This document shows, one piece after another, positions 35,165-48,500 of a stretch of DNA of 64,000 nt (the first letter of the stretch is position 1; each line of letters begins with the position of its first letter). The notes beneath the pieces are model-generated. The model made no database searches. It was not told the origin of the DNA and saw only the letters and a program-made list of their open reading frames with translations. Source of the DNA: Sisyra terminalis (Eukaryota; Arthropoda; Insecta; Neuroptera; Sisyridae); assembly GCA_958496175.1 (NCBI GenBank), contig OY292279.1, forward strand, positions 1,302,001 to 1,366,000, written 5' to 3'. The translations under genes were made by a program, and so were the position numbers.

Positions 35165-38100
35165 ATGCACTCGAAAATTGTCCTTTTTGAAATTTTGAAA
35201 TGGAATTGTGATTGTCTTGTAACCCACAGGACTAATTTATTTTCACATTATAATTCACTTGATAGCCTGGATTCATAGTCCTTTGAGAAAACTAGACCTC
35301 ATAATGAAAAGTCACCCCCTTTTAATGACCCAATATCAGTCGAATTTTTTCGCATAGACTTTCAACTCCTTAACTTCCCGTTTTAATTTTTCAGGGATCT
35401 AGTTAACCAATGCTTTTTATTTTTTGCATAGTAGTTATGGATGATTAATTCTTTAATATTCAACTCAATAATGGCGAAACAAATCATCCCTTATATCCTT
35501 TTTATGCACTCGAAAATTGTCCGTTTTGAAATTTTGAAATGGAATTGTGATTGTCTTGTAACCCACAGGACTTATTTATTTTCACATTATAATTCACTTG
35601 ATAGCCTGGATTCATAATCCGTTGAGAAAACTATACCTCATAATGAATAGGCACCACCTTTAAATGACCCAATATCAGTCGAATTTACTCGCATAGACTT
35701 TAAACTCTATAACTTCCCGTTCTAATTTTACAAGGATCTAGTTTACCAATGCTTTTTAATTTTTTGCATAGTAGTTAAGGATGATTTAATCTTTAATATT
35801 CAACTCGATATTGGCGAAACAAATCATCCCTTATATCCTTTTTATGCACTCGAAAATTGTCCTTTTTGAAATTTTGAAATGGAATTGTGATTGTCTCGTA
35901 ACCCACAGGATAAATTTATTTTCACATTATAATTCACTTGATAGCCTGGATTCATAATTTGTTGTGAAAACTAGACCTCATAATGAAAAGTCACCCCCTT
36001 TAAATGACCCAATATCAGTCGAATTTTTTCACATAGACTTTAAACTCCTTAACTTCCCGTTCTAATTTTTCAGGGATCTAGTTAACCAATGCTTTTTATT
36101 TTTGCATAGTAGTTAAGGATGATTTAATCTTTAATATTCAACTCAATAATGGCGAAACAAATCATCCCTTATATCCTTTTTATGCACTCGAAAATTGTCC
36201 TTTTTGAAATTTTGAAATGGAATTGTGATTGTCTTGTACCCCACAGGACAAAATTTTTTTTACATTATATTTCACTTGATAGCCTGGATTCATAATCCGT
36301 TGAGAAAACTATACCTCATAATGAATAGGCACCCCCTTTAAATGACCCAATATCAGTCGAATTTACTCGCATAGACTTTAAACTCTATAAATTCCCGTTC
36401 TAATTTTACAAGGATTTATTTAACAAATGCTTTTAATTTTTTGCATAGTAGTTAAGAATGATTTAATCTTTAATATTCAACTCAATTTTGGCGAAACAAA
36501 TCATCCCTTATATCCTTTTTATGCACTCAAAAATTGTCCTTTTTGAAATTTTGAAATGGAATTGCGATTGTCTTGTAACCCACAGGTCAAAATTTTTTTA
36601 AAATTTTTTTCACTTGATAGCCTGAATTCATAATCCGTTGAGAAAACTAGTCCTCATAATGAAAAGTCACCCCCTTTAAATGACCCAATATCAGTCGAAT
36701 TTTTTCGCATAGACTTTCAACTCCTTAACCTCCCGTTCTAATTTTACAAGGATCTAATTAACCAATGCTTTTTATTTTTTGCATAGTAGTTAAGAATGAT
36801 TTATTATTTAATATTCAACTCAATTTTGGCGAAACAAATCATCCCTTATATCCTTTTTATGCACTCGAAAATTGCCCTTTTTGAAATTTTTAGACGATAC
36901 TGCGGGTGTCCTTCGGAACACAGGACAAAATTTTATTCACATTATTATTCACTTGATAGCCTGAATTCATAATCCGTTGAGAAAACTAGATCTCATAATG
37001 AAAAGTCACCCCCTTTAAATGACCCAATATCAGTCGAATTTTTTCGCATAGACTTTCAACTCCTTAACTTTCCGTTCTTATTTTACAAGGATCTAGTTAA
37101 CCAATGCTTTTAATTTTTTGCATAGTAGTTAAGGATGATTTAATCTTTAATATTCAACTCAATAATGGCGAAATAAATCATCCCTTATATCCTTTTTATG
37201 CACTCGAAAATTGTCCTTTTTGTAATTTTGAAATGGAATTGTGATTGTCTTGTAACCCACAGGACTAATTTATTTTCACATTATAATTCACTTGATAGCC
37301 TGGATTCCTAGTCCTTTGAGAAAACTAGACCTCATAATGAAAAGTCACCCCCTTTAAATGACCCAATATCAGTCGAATTTTTTCGCATAGACTTTCAACT
37401 CCTTAACTTCCCGTTCTAATTTTTCAGGGATCTAGTTAACTAATGCTTTTTATTTTTTGCATAGTAGTTATGGATGATTAATTCTTTAATATTCAACTCA
37501 TTAATGGCGAAACAAATCATCCCTTATATCCTTTTTATGCACTCGAAAATTGTCCGTTTTGAAATTTTGAAATGGAATTGTGATTGTCTTGTAACCCACA
37601 GGACTAATTTATTTTCAAATTATAATTCACTTGATAGCCTGGATTCCTAGTCCTTTGAGAAAACTGGACCTCATAATGAAAAATCGCCCCCTTTAAATGA
37701 CCCAATATCAGTCGAATTTTTTCGCATAGACTTTAAACTCCTTAACTTCCCGTTCTAATTTTCTGGGATCTAGTTAACCAATGCTTTTAATTTTTTGCAT
37801 AGTAGTTAAGGATGATTTAATCTTTAATATTCTACTCCATTTTGGCGAAACAAAATATCTCTTATATCCTTTTTATGCATTCGAAAATTGTCCTTTTTGA
37901 AACATTAAAACGGTATTGCGGGTGTCCTTTGGCATACAGGACAATTTTTTTTTCATATAATAATTTAAGTGATAGCCTGGATTCATAATCCGTTGAGAAA
38001 TCTCGACCTCATAATGAAAAGTCACCCCCTTGAAATGACCCAAATTTAGTCGAATTTTTTCGCATAGACTTTCAACTCTATAACTTCCCGTTCTAATTTT

Positions 38101-38395
38101 TCAAGGATCTAGTTAACCAATGCTTTTTATTTTTTGCATAGTAGTTAAGGATGATTTAATCTTTAATATTCAAATCAATTTTGGCGAAACAAATCATCCC
38201 TTATATCCTTTTTATGCAATCCAAAATTTTTCCTTTTTGAAAATTTGATATCATATTGCGGGTGTCCTTTGGGACACAGGACAAAATTTTTTTCACATTA
38301 CAATTCACTTGATAGCCTGGATTCATAATCAGTTGAGAAAACTTAACCTCATAATGAAAAGTCGCCCCCTTTAAATGACCCAATATCAGTCGAAT
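35165..38395 (+). repeat. Block B, copy 1 (ten-monomer segment)
   Basis: This ordered series recurs at 39232-42123 and at about 53725-56956. It contains, in order, a CCGTTTTGAAATTTTG monomer (35521), GTCTCGTAACCC, a CGAAACAAATC monomer with TACCCC, a D monomer, a TTATTATTTAATATT monomer with CTGCGGG, and a C monomer at the end (38217). Against the third copy the offset is 18560-18561; against the second it starts at 4067 and ends at 3728, one monomer less. Confidence 0.88.
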
Positions 38396-39231
38396 TTTTT
38401 CGCATAGACTTTCAACTCCTTAACTTTCCGTTCTAATTTTACAAGGATCTAGTTAACCAATGCTTTTAATTTTTTGCATAGTAGTTAAGGATGATTTAAT
38501 CTTTAATATTCAACTCAATAATGGCGAAATAAATCATCCCTTATATCCTTTTTATGCACTCGAAAATTGTCCTTTTTGTAATTTTGAAATGGAATTGTGA
38601 TTGTCTTGTAACCCACAGGACAAATTTATTTTCACATTATAATTCACTTGATAGCCTGGATTCATAATCCGTTGTGAAAACTAGACCTCATAATGAAAAG
38701 TCACCCCCTTTAAATGACCCAATATCAGTCGAATTTTTTCGCATAGACTTTCAACTCCTTAACTTCCCGTTCTAATTTTTAAGGGATCTAGTTAACCAAT
38801 GCTTTATATTTTTTGCATAGTAGTTAAGGATGATTTAATCTTTAATATTCAATTCAATTTTGGCGAAGCAAATCATCCCTTATATCCTTTTTATGCACTC
38901 GAAAATTGTCCTTTTTGAAATGTTGAAATGGAATTGTGATTGTCATGTAACCCACAGGACAAAATTTTTTTCACATTATAATTCACTTGATAGCCTGGAT
39001 TCATAATCAGTTGAGAAAACTAAACCTCATAATGAAAAGTCGCCCCCTTTAAATGACCCAATATCAGTCGAATTTTTTCGCATTGACTTTCAACTCCTTA
39101 ACTTTCCGTTCTAATTTTACAAGGATCTAGTTAACCAATGCTTTTTATTTTTTGCATAGTAGTTAAGGATGATTTAATCTTTAATATTCAACTCAATATT
39201 GGCGAAACAAATCATCCCTTATATCCTTTTT

Positions 39232-42123
39232 ATGCACTCGAAAATTGTCCTTTTTGAAATTTTGAAATGGAATTGTGATTGTCTTGTAACCCACAGGACT
39301 AATTTATTTTCACATTATAATTCACTTGATAGCCTGGATTCATAGTCCTTTGAGAAAACTAGACCTCATAATGAAAAGTCACCCCCTTTTAATGACCCAA
39401 TATCAGTCGAATTTTTTCGCATAGACTTTCAACTCCTTAACTTCCCGTTTTAATTTTTCAGGGATCTAGTTAACCAATGCTTTTTATTTTTTGCATAGTA
39501 GTTATGGATGATTAATTCTTTAATATTCAACTCAATAATGGCGAAACAAATCATCCCTTATATCCTTTTTATGCACTCGAAAATTGTCCGTTTTGAAATT
39601 TTGAAATGGAATTGTGATTGTCTTGTAACCCACAGGACTTATTTATTTTCACATTATAATTCACTTGATAGCCTGGATTCATAATCCGTTGAGAAAACTA
39701 TACCTCATAATGAATAGGCACCACCTTTAAATGACCCAATATCAGTCGAATTTACTCGCATAGACTTTAAACTCTATAACTTCCCGTTCTAATTTTACAA
39801 GGATCTAGTTTACCAATGCTTTTTAATTTTTTGCATAGTAGTTAAGGATGATTTAATCTTTAATATTCAACTCGATATTGGCGAAACAAATCATCCCTTA
39901 TATCCTTTTTATGCACTCGAAAATTGTCCTTTTTGAAATTTTGAAATGGAATTGTGATTGTCTCGTAACCCACAGGATAAATTTATTTTCACATTATAAT
40001 TCACTTGATAGCCTGGATTCATAATTTGTTGTGAAAACTAGACCTCATAATGAAAAGTCACCCCCTTTAAATGACCCAATATCAGTCGAATTTTTTCACA
40101 TAGACTTTAAACTCCTTAACTTCCCGTTCTAATTTTTCAGGGATCTAGTTAACCAATGCTTTTTATTTTTGCATAGTAGTTAAGGATGATTTAATCTTTA
40201 ATATTCAACTCAATAATGGCGAAACAAATCATCCCTTATATCCTTTTTATGCACTCGAAAATTGTCCTTTTTGAAATTTTGAAATGGAATTGTGATTGTC
40301 TTGTACCCCACAGGACAAAATTTTTTTTACATTATATTTCACTTGATAGCCTGGATTCATAATCCGTTGAGAAAACTATACCTCATAATGAATAGGCACC
40401 CCCTTTAAATGACCCAATATCAGTCGAATTTACTCGCATAGACTTTAAACTCTATAAATTCCCGTTCTAATTTTACAAGGATTTATTTAACAAATGCTTT
40501 TAATTTTTTGCATAGTAGTTAAGAATGATTTAATCTTTAATATTCAACTCAATTTTGGCGAAACAAATCATCCCTTATATCCTTTTTATGCACTCAAAAA
40601 TTGTCCTTTTTGAAATTTTGAAATGGAATTGCGATTGTCTTGTAACCCACAGGTCAAAATTTTTTTAAAATTTTTTTCACTTGATAGCCTGAATTCATAA
40701 TCCGTTGAGAAAACTAGTCCTCATAATGAAAAGTCACCCCCTTTAAATGACCCAATATCAGTCGAATTTTTTCGCATAGACTTTCAACTCCTTAACCTCC
40801 CGTTCTAATTTTACAAGGATCTAATTAACCAATGCTTTTTATTTTTTGCATAGTAGTTAAGAATGATTTATTATTTAATATTCAACTCAATTTTGGCGAA
40901 ACAAATCATCCCTTATATCCTTTTTATGCACTCGAAAATTGCCCTTTTTGAAATTTTGAGACGATACTGCGGGTGTCCTTCGGAACACAGGACAAAATTT
41001 TATTCACATTATTATTCACTTGATAGCCTGAATTCATAATCCGTTGAGAAAACTAGATCTCATAATGAAAAGTCACCCCCTTTAAATGACCCAATATCAG
41101 TCGAATTTTTTCGCATAGACTTTCAACTCCTTAACTTTCCGTTCTTATTTTACAAGGATCTAGTTAACCAATGCTTTTAATTTTTTGCATAGTAGTTAAG
41201 GATGATTTAATCTTTAATATTCAACTCAATAATGGCGAAATAAATCATCCCTTATATCCTTTTTATGCACTCGAAAATTGTCCTTTTTGTAATTTTGAAA
41301 TGGAATTGTGATTGTCTTGTAACCCACAGGACTAATTTATTTTCACATTATAATTCACTTGATAGCCTGGATTCCTAGTCCTTTGAGAAAACTAGACCTC
41401 ATAATGAAAAGTCACCCCCTTTAAATGACCCAATATCAGTCGAATTTTTTCGCATAGACTTTAAACTCCTTAACTTCCCGTTCTAATTTTCTGGGATCTA
41501 GTTAACCAATGCTTTTAATTTTTTGCATAGTAGTTAAGGATGATTTAATCTTTAATATTCTACTCCATTTTGGCGAAACAAAATATCTCTTATATCCTTT
41601 TTATGCATTCGAAAATTGTCCTTTTTGAAACATTAAAACGGTATTGCGGGTGTCCTTTGGCATACAGGACAATTTTTTTTTCATATAATAATTTAAGTGA
41701 TAGCCTGGATTCATAATCCGTTGAGAAATCTCGACCTCATAATGAAAAGTCACCCCCTTGAAATGACCCAAATTTAGTCGAATTTTTTCGCATAGACTTT
41801 CAACTCTATAACTTCCCGTTCTAATTTTTCAAGGATCTAGTTAACCAATGCTTTTTATTTTTTGCATAGTAGTTAAGGATGATTTAATCTTTAATATTCA
41901 AATCAATTTTGGCGAATCAAATCATCCCTTATATCCTTTTTATGCAATCCAAAATTTTTCCTTTTTGAAAATTTGATATCATATTGCGGGTGTCCTTTGG
42001 GACACAGGACAAAATTTTTTTCACATTACAATTCACTTGATAGCCTGGATTCATAATCAGTTGAGAAAACTTAACCTCATAATGAAAAGTCGCCCCCTTT
42101 AAATGACCCAATATCAGTCGAAT
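39232..42123 (+). repeat. Block B, copy 2, one monomer shorter
   Basis: This matches block B copy 1 with offset 4067 at its start (CCGTTTTGAA at 35521 and 39588) and 3728 at its end (TGCAATCC near 38217 and 41945). The 339-bp change is explained by the absence of the monomer that occupies about 37430-37770 in copy 1, marked by CTCATTAATGG and AAACTGGACC. The junction lies about 41330-41480, where the sequence passes from one monomer to the matching phase of the next. Confidence 0.85.
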
Positions 42124-45100
42124 TTTCTCGCATAGACTTTAAACTCCTTAACTTCCCGTTCTAATTTTTCAGGGATTTAGTTAACCAATGCTTTTTATTT
42201 TTCGCATAGTAGTTAAGGATGATTTAATCTTTAATAATAAACTCGATATTGGCGAAACAAATCATCCCTTATATCCTTTTTATGCTCTCGAAAATTGTCC
42301 TTTTTGAAATTTTGAAATGGAATTGTGATTGTCTTGTAACCCACAGAACAAATTTATTTTCACATTATAATTCACTTGATAGCCTGGATTCATAATCAGT
42401 TGAGAAAACTAGACCTCATAATGAAAAGTCACCCCCTTTAAATGACCCAATATCAGTCGAATTTTTTCGCATAGACTTTCTACTCCTTAACTTTCCGTTC
42501 TAATTTTACAAGGATCTAGTTAACCAATGCTTTTAATTTTTTGCATAGTAGTTAAGGATGATTTAATCTTTAATATTCTACTCCATTTTGGCGAAACAAA
42601 ATATCTCTTATATCCTTTTTATGCACTCGAAAATTGCCCTTTTTGAAACTTTGAGACGATATTGCGGGTGTCCTTTGGAACTCAGGACAAAATTTTTTTC
42701 TCATTATTATTCACTTGATAGCCTGGATTCATAATCCGTTGAGAAAACTAGACCTCATAATGAAAAGTGGCCCCCTTTAAATGACTCAATATCAGTCGAA
42801 TTTTCTCGCATAGACTTTCAACTCCTTAACTTCCTGTTCTAATTTTACGAAGATCTACTTAACCAATGCTTTTTATTTTTTGCATAGTAGTTAAGGATGA
42901 TTTAATCTTTAATATTCTACTCCATTTTGGCGAAACAAAATATCTCTTATATCCTTTTTATGCATTCGAAAATTGTCCTTTTTGAAACTTTATAACGGTA
43001 TTGCGGGTGTCCTTTGGCTTACAGGACAAATTTTTTTTCATATAATAATTTCATTGATAGACTGGATTCATAATCCGTTGAGAAAACTCGCACTCATAAT
43101 GAAAAGTCACCCCCTTTAAATGACCCAAATTCAGTCGAATTTTTTCGCATAGACTTTCAACTCCTTAACTTCCCGTTCTAATTTTACAAGGATCTAGTTA
43201 ACCAATGCTTTATATTTTTTGCATAGTAGTTTAGGATGATTTAATCTTTAATATTCAACTCAATTTTGGCGAAACAAATCATCCCTTATATCCTTTTTAT
43301 GCACTCGAAAATTGCCCTTTTTGAAATTTTGAAATGGAATTGTGATTGTCTTGTACCCCACAGGACAAAATTTTTTTTACATTATATTTCACTTGATAGC
43401 CTGGATTCATAATCCGTTGAGAAAACTATACCTCATAATGAATAGGCACCCCCTTTAAATGACCCAATATCAGTCGAATTTACTCGCATAGACTTTAAAC
43501 TCTATAACTTCCCGTTCTAATTTTACAAGGATCTAGTTAACCAATGCTTTGTATTTTTTGCATAGTAGTTAAGGATGATTTAATCTTTAATATTCAACTC
43601 AATATTGGCGAAACAAATCATCCCTTATATCATTTTCATGCACTCGAAAATTGTCCTTGTTGAAATTTTGAATTGGAATTGTGATTGTCTTGTACCCCAC
43701 AGGACAAAATTTTTTTTACATTATATTTCACTTGATAGCCTGGATTCATAATCCGTTGAGAAAACTATACCTCATAATGAATAGGCACCCCCTTTAAATG
43801 ACCCAATATCAGTCGAATTTACTCGCATAGACTTTAAACTCTATAACTTCCCGTTCTAATTTTACAAGGATCTAGTTAACCAATGCTTTTTATTTTTTGC
43901 ATAGTAGTTATGGATGATTTAATCTTTAATATTCATATCAATATTGGCGAAACAAATCATCCCTTATATCCTTTTCATGCACTCGAAAATTGTCCTTGTT
44001 GAAATTTTGAATTGGAATTGTGATTGTCTTGTACCCCACAGGACAAAATTTTTTTTACATTATATTTCACTTGATAGCCTGGATTCATAATCCGTTGAGA
44101 AAACTATACCTCATAATGAATAGGCACCCCCTTTAAATGACCCAATATCAGTCGAATTTACTCGCATAGACTTTAAACTCTATAACTTCCCGTTCTAATT
44201 TTACAAGGATCTAGTTAACCAATGCTTTGTATTTTTTGCATAGTAGTTAAGGATGATTTAATCTTTAATATTCAACTCAATATTGGCGAAACAAATCATC
44301 CCTTATATCCTTTTTATGCACTCGAAAATTGTCCTTTTTGAAATTTTGAAATGGAATTGTGATTGTCTTGTACCCCACAGGACAAATTTATTTTCACATT
44401 ATAATTCACTTGATAGCCTGGATTCATAATCCGTTGAGAAAACTAGACCTCATAATGAAAAGTCGCCCCCATTAAATGACCCAATATCAGTCGAATTTTT
44501 TCGCAACGACTTTCAACTCCTTAACCTCCCGTTCTAATTTTACAAGGATCTAGTTAACCAATGCTTTTAATTTTTTGCATAGTAGTTAAGAATGATTTAA
44601 TCTTTAATATTCAACTCAATTTTGGCTAAACAAATCATCTCTTATATCCTTTTTATGCACTCGAAAATTGTCCTTTTTGAAATTTTGAAATGGAATTGTG
44701 ATTGTCTTGTAACCCACAGGACAAATTTATTTTCACATTATAATTCACTTGATAGCCTGGATTCATAATCCGTTGTGAAAACTAGAGCTCATAATGAAAA
44801 GTTGCCCCCTTTAAATGACCCAATATCAGTCGAATTTTCTCGCATAGAGTTTCAACTCCTTAACTTTCCGTTCTAATTTTACAAGGATCTAGTTAACCAA
44901 TGCTTTTTATTTTTTGCATAGTAGTTAAGGATGATTTAATCTTTAATATTCAACTCAATATTGGCGAAACAAATCATCCCTTATATCCTTTTCATGCACT
45001 CGAAAATTGTCCTTTTTGAAATTTTGAAATGGAATTGTGATTGTCTTGTAACCCACAGGACAAATTTATTTTCACATTATAATTCACTTGATAGCCTGGA

Positions 45101-45562
45101 TTCATAATCCGTTGTGAAAACTAGAGCTCATAATGAAAAGTTGCCCCCTTTAAATGACCCAATATCAGTCGAATTTTCTCGCATAGAGTTTCAACTCCTT
45201 AACTTTCCGTTCTAATTTTACAAGGATCTAGTTAACCAATGCTTTTTATTTTTTGCATAGTAGTTAAGGATGATTTAATCTTTAATATTCAACTCAATAT
45301 TGGCGAAACAAATCATCCCTTATATCCTTTTCATGCACTCGAAAATTGTCCTTTTTGAAATTTTGAAATGGAATTGTGATTGTCTTGTACCCCACAGGAC
45401 AAAATTTTTTTTAAATTATATTTCACTTGATAGCCTGGATTCATAATCCGTTGAGAAAACTATACCTCATAATGAATAGGCACCCCCTTTAAATGACCCA
45501 ATATCAGTCGAATTTACTCGCATAGACTTTAAACTCTATAACTTCCCGTTCTAATTTTACAA

Positions 45563-48500
45563 GGATCTAGTTAACCAATGCTTTTTATTTTTTGCATAGT
45601 AGTTAAGGATGATTTAATCTTTAATATTCAATTCAATTTTGGCGAAACAAATCATCCCTTATATCCTTTTTATGCAATCCAAAATTTTTCCTTTTTGAAA
45701 ATTTGATATCATATTGCGGGTGTCCTTTGGGACACAGGACAAAATTTTTTTCACATTATAATTCACTTGATAGCCTGAATTCATAATCAGTTGAGAAAAC
45801 TAAACCTCATAATGAAAAGTTGCCCCCTTTAAATGACCCAATATCAGTCGAATTTTCTCGCATAGAGTTTCAACTCCTTAACTTTCCGTTCTAATTTTAC
45901 AAGGATCTAGTTAACCAATGCTTTTTATTTTTTGCATAGTAGTTAAGTATGATTTAATCTTTATTATTCAACTCAATATTGGCGAAACAAATCATCCCTT
46001 ATATCCTTTTCATGCACTCGAAAATTGTCCTTTTTGAAATTTTGAAATGGAATTGTGATTGTCTTGTACCCCACAGGACAAAATTTTTTTTAAATTATAT
46101 TTCACTTGATAGCCTGGATTCATAATCCGTTGAGAAAACTATACCTCATAATGAATAGGCACCCCCTTTAAATGACCCAATATCAGTCGAATTTACTCGC
46201 ATAGACTTTAAACTCTATAACTTCCCGTTCTAATTTTACAAGGATCTAGTTAACCAATGCTTTTTATTTTTTGCATAGTAGTTAAGGATGATTTAATCTT
46301 TAATAATCAACTCTATTTTGGCGAAACAAATCTTCCTTTATATCCATTTTATGCACTCGAAAATTGTCCTTTTTGAAATTTTGAAATGGAATTGTGATTG
46401 TCTTGTAACCCACAGGACAATATTTTTTTCACATTATAATTCACTTGATAGCCTGGATTCATAATCAGTTGAGAAAACTAAACCTCATAATGAAAAGTCG
46501 GCCCCTTTAAATGACCCAATATCAGTCGAATTTTCTCGCATAGACTTTAAACTCCTTAACTTCTCGTTCTAATTTTTCAGGGATTTAGTTAACCAATGCT
46601 TTTTATTTTTTGCATAGTAGTTTAGGATGATTTAATCTTTAATATTCAACTCAATTTTGGCGAAACAAATCATCCCTTATATCCTTTTTATGCAATCCAA
46701 AATTTTTCCTTTTTGAAAATTTGATATCATATTGCGGGTGTCCTTTGGGACACAGGACAAAATTTTTTTCACATTATAATTCACTTGATAGCCTGGATTC
46801 ATAATCCGTTGTGAAAACTAGAGCTCATAATGAAAAGTCACCCCCTTTAAATGACCCAATATCAGTCGAATTTACTCGCATAGACTTTAAACTCTATAAC
46901 TTCCCGTTCTAATTTTACAAAGATCTAGTAAACCAATGCTTTTTATTTTTTGCATAGTAGTTAAGAATGATATAATCTTTAATATTCAACTCAATTTTGG
47001 CGAAACAAATCATCCCTTATATCCTTTTTATGCACTCGAAAATTGTCCTTTTTGAAATTTTGAAATGGAATTGTGATTGTCTTGTAACCCACAGGTCAAA
47101 ATTTTTTTAAAATTTTTTTCACTTGATAGCCTGAATTCATAATCCGTTGAGAAAACTAGACCTCATAATGAAAAGTCACCCCCTTTAAATGACCCAACAT
47201 CAGTCGAATTTTTTCGCATAGACTTTCAACTCCTTAACCTCCCGTTCTAATTTTACAAGGATCTAGTTAACCAATGCTTTTTATTTTTGGCATAGTAGTT
47301 AAGGATGATTTATTCTTTAATATTCACTTCAATTTTGGCGACACAAATCATCCCTTATATCCTTTTTATGCAATCCAAAATTTTTCCTTTTTGAAAATTT
47401 GATATCATATTGCGGGTGTCCTTTGGGACTCAGGACAAAATTTTTTTCACATTATAATTCACTTGATAGCCTGAATTCATAATCAGTTGAGAAAACTAAA
47501 CCTCATAATGAAAAGTTGCCCCCTTTAAATGACCCAATATCAGTCGAATTTTCTCGCATAGAGTTTCAACTCCTTAACTTTCCGTTCTAATTTTACAAGG
47601 ATCTAGTTAACCAATGCTTTTTATTTTTTGCATAGTAGTTAAGGATGATTTAATCTTTAATATTCAACTCAATATTGGCGAAACAAATCATCCCTTATAT
47701 CCTTTTCATGCACTCGAAAATTGTCCTTTTTGAAATTTTGAAATGGAATTGTGATTGTCTTGTACCCCACAGGACAAAATTTTTTTTAAATTATATTTCA
47801 CTTGATAGCCTGGATTCATAATCCGTTGAGAAAACTATACCTCATAATGAATAGGCACCCCCTTTAAATGACCCAATATCAGTCGAATTTACTCGCATAG
47901 ACTTTAAACTCTATAACTTCCCGTTCTAATTTAACAAGGATCTAGTTAACCAATGCTTTTTATTTTTTGCATAGTAGTTTAGGATGATTTAATCTTTAAT
48001 ATTCAACTCAATTTTGGCGAAACAAATCTTCCTTTATATCCATTTTATGCACTCGAAAATTGTCCTATTTGAAATTTTGAAATGGAATTGTGATTGTCTT
48101 GTAACCCACAGGACAAAATTTTTTTCACATTATAATTCACTTGATAGCCTGGATTCATAATCAGTTGAGAAAACTAAACCTCATAATGAAAAGTCGGCCC
48201 CTTTAAATGACCCAATATCAGTCGAATTTTCTCGCATAGACTTTAAACTCCTTAACTTCCCGTTCTAATTTTTCAGGGATTTAGTTAACCAATGCTTTTT
48301 ATTTTTTGCATAGTAGTTTAGGATGATTTAATCTTTAATATTCAACTCAATTTTGGCGAAACAAATCATCCCTTATATCCTTTTTATGCAATCCAAAATT
48401 TTTCCTTTTTGAAAATTTGATATCATATTGCGGGTGTCCTTTGGGACACAGGACAAAATTTTTTTCACATTATAATTCACTTGATAGCCTGGATTCATAA

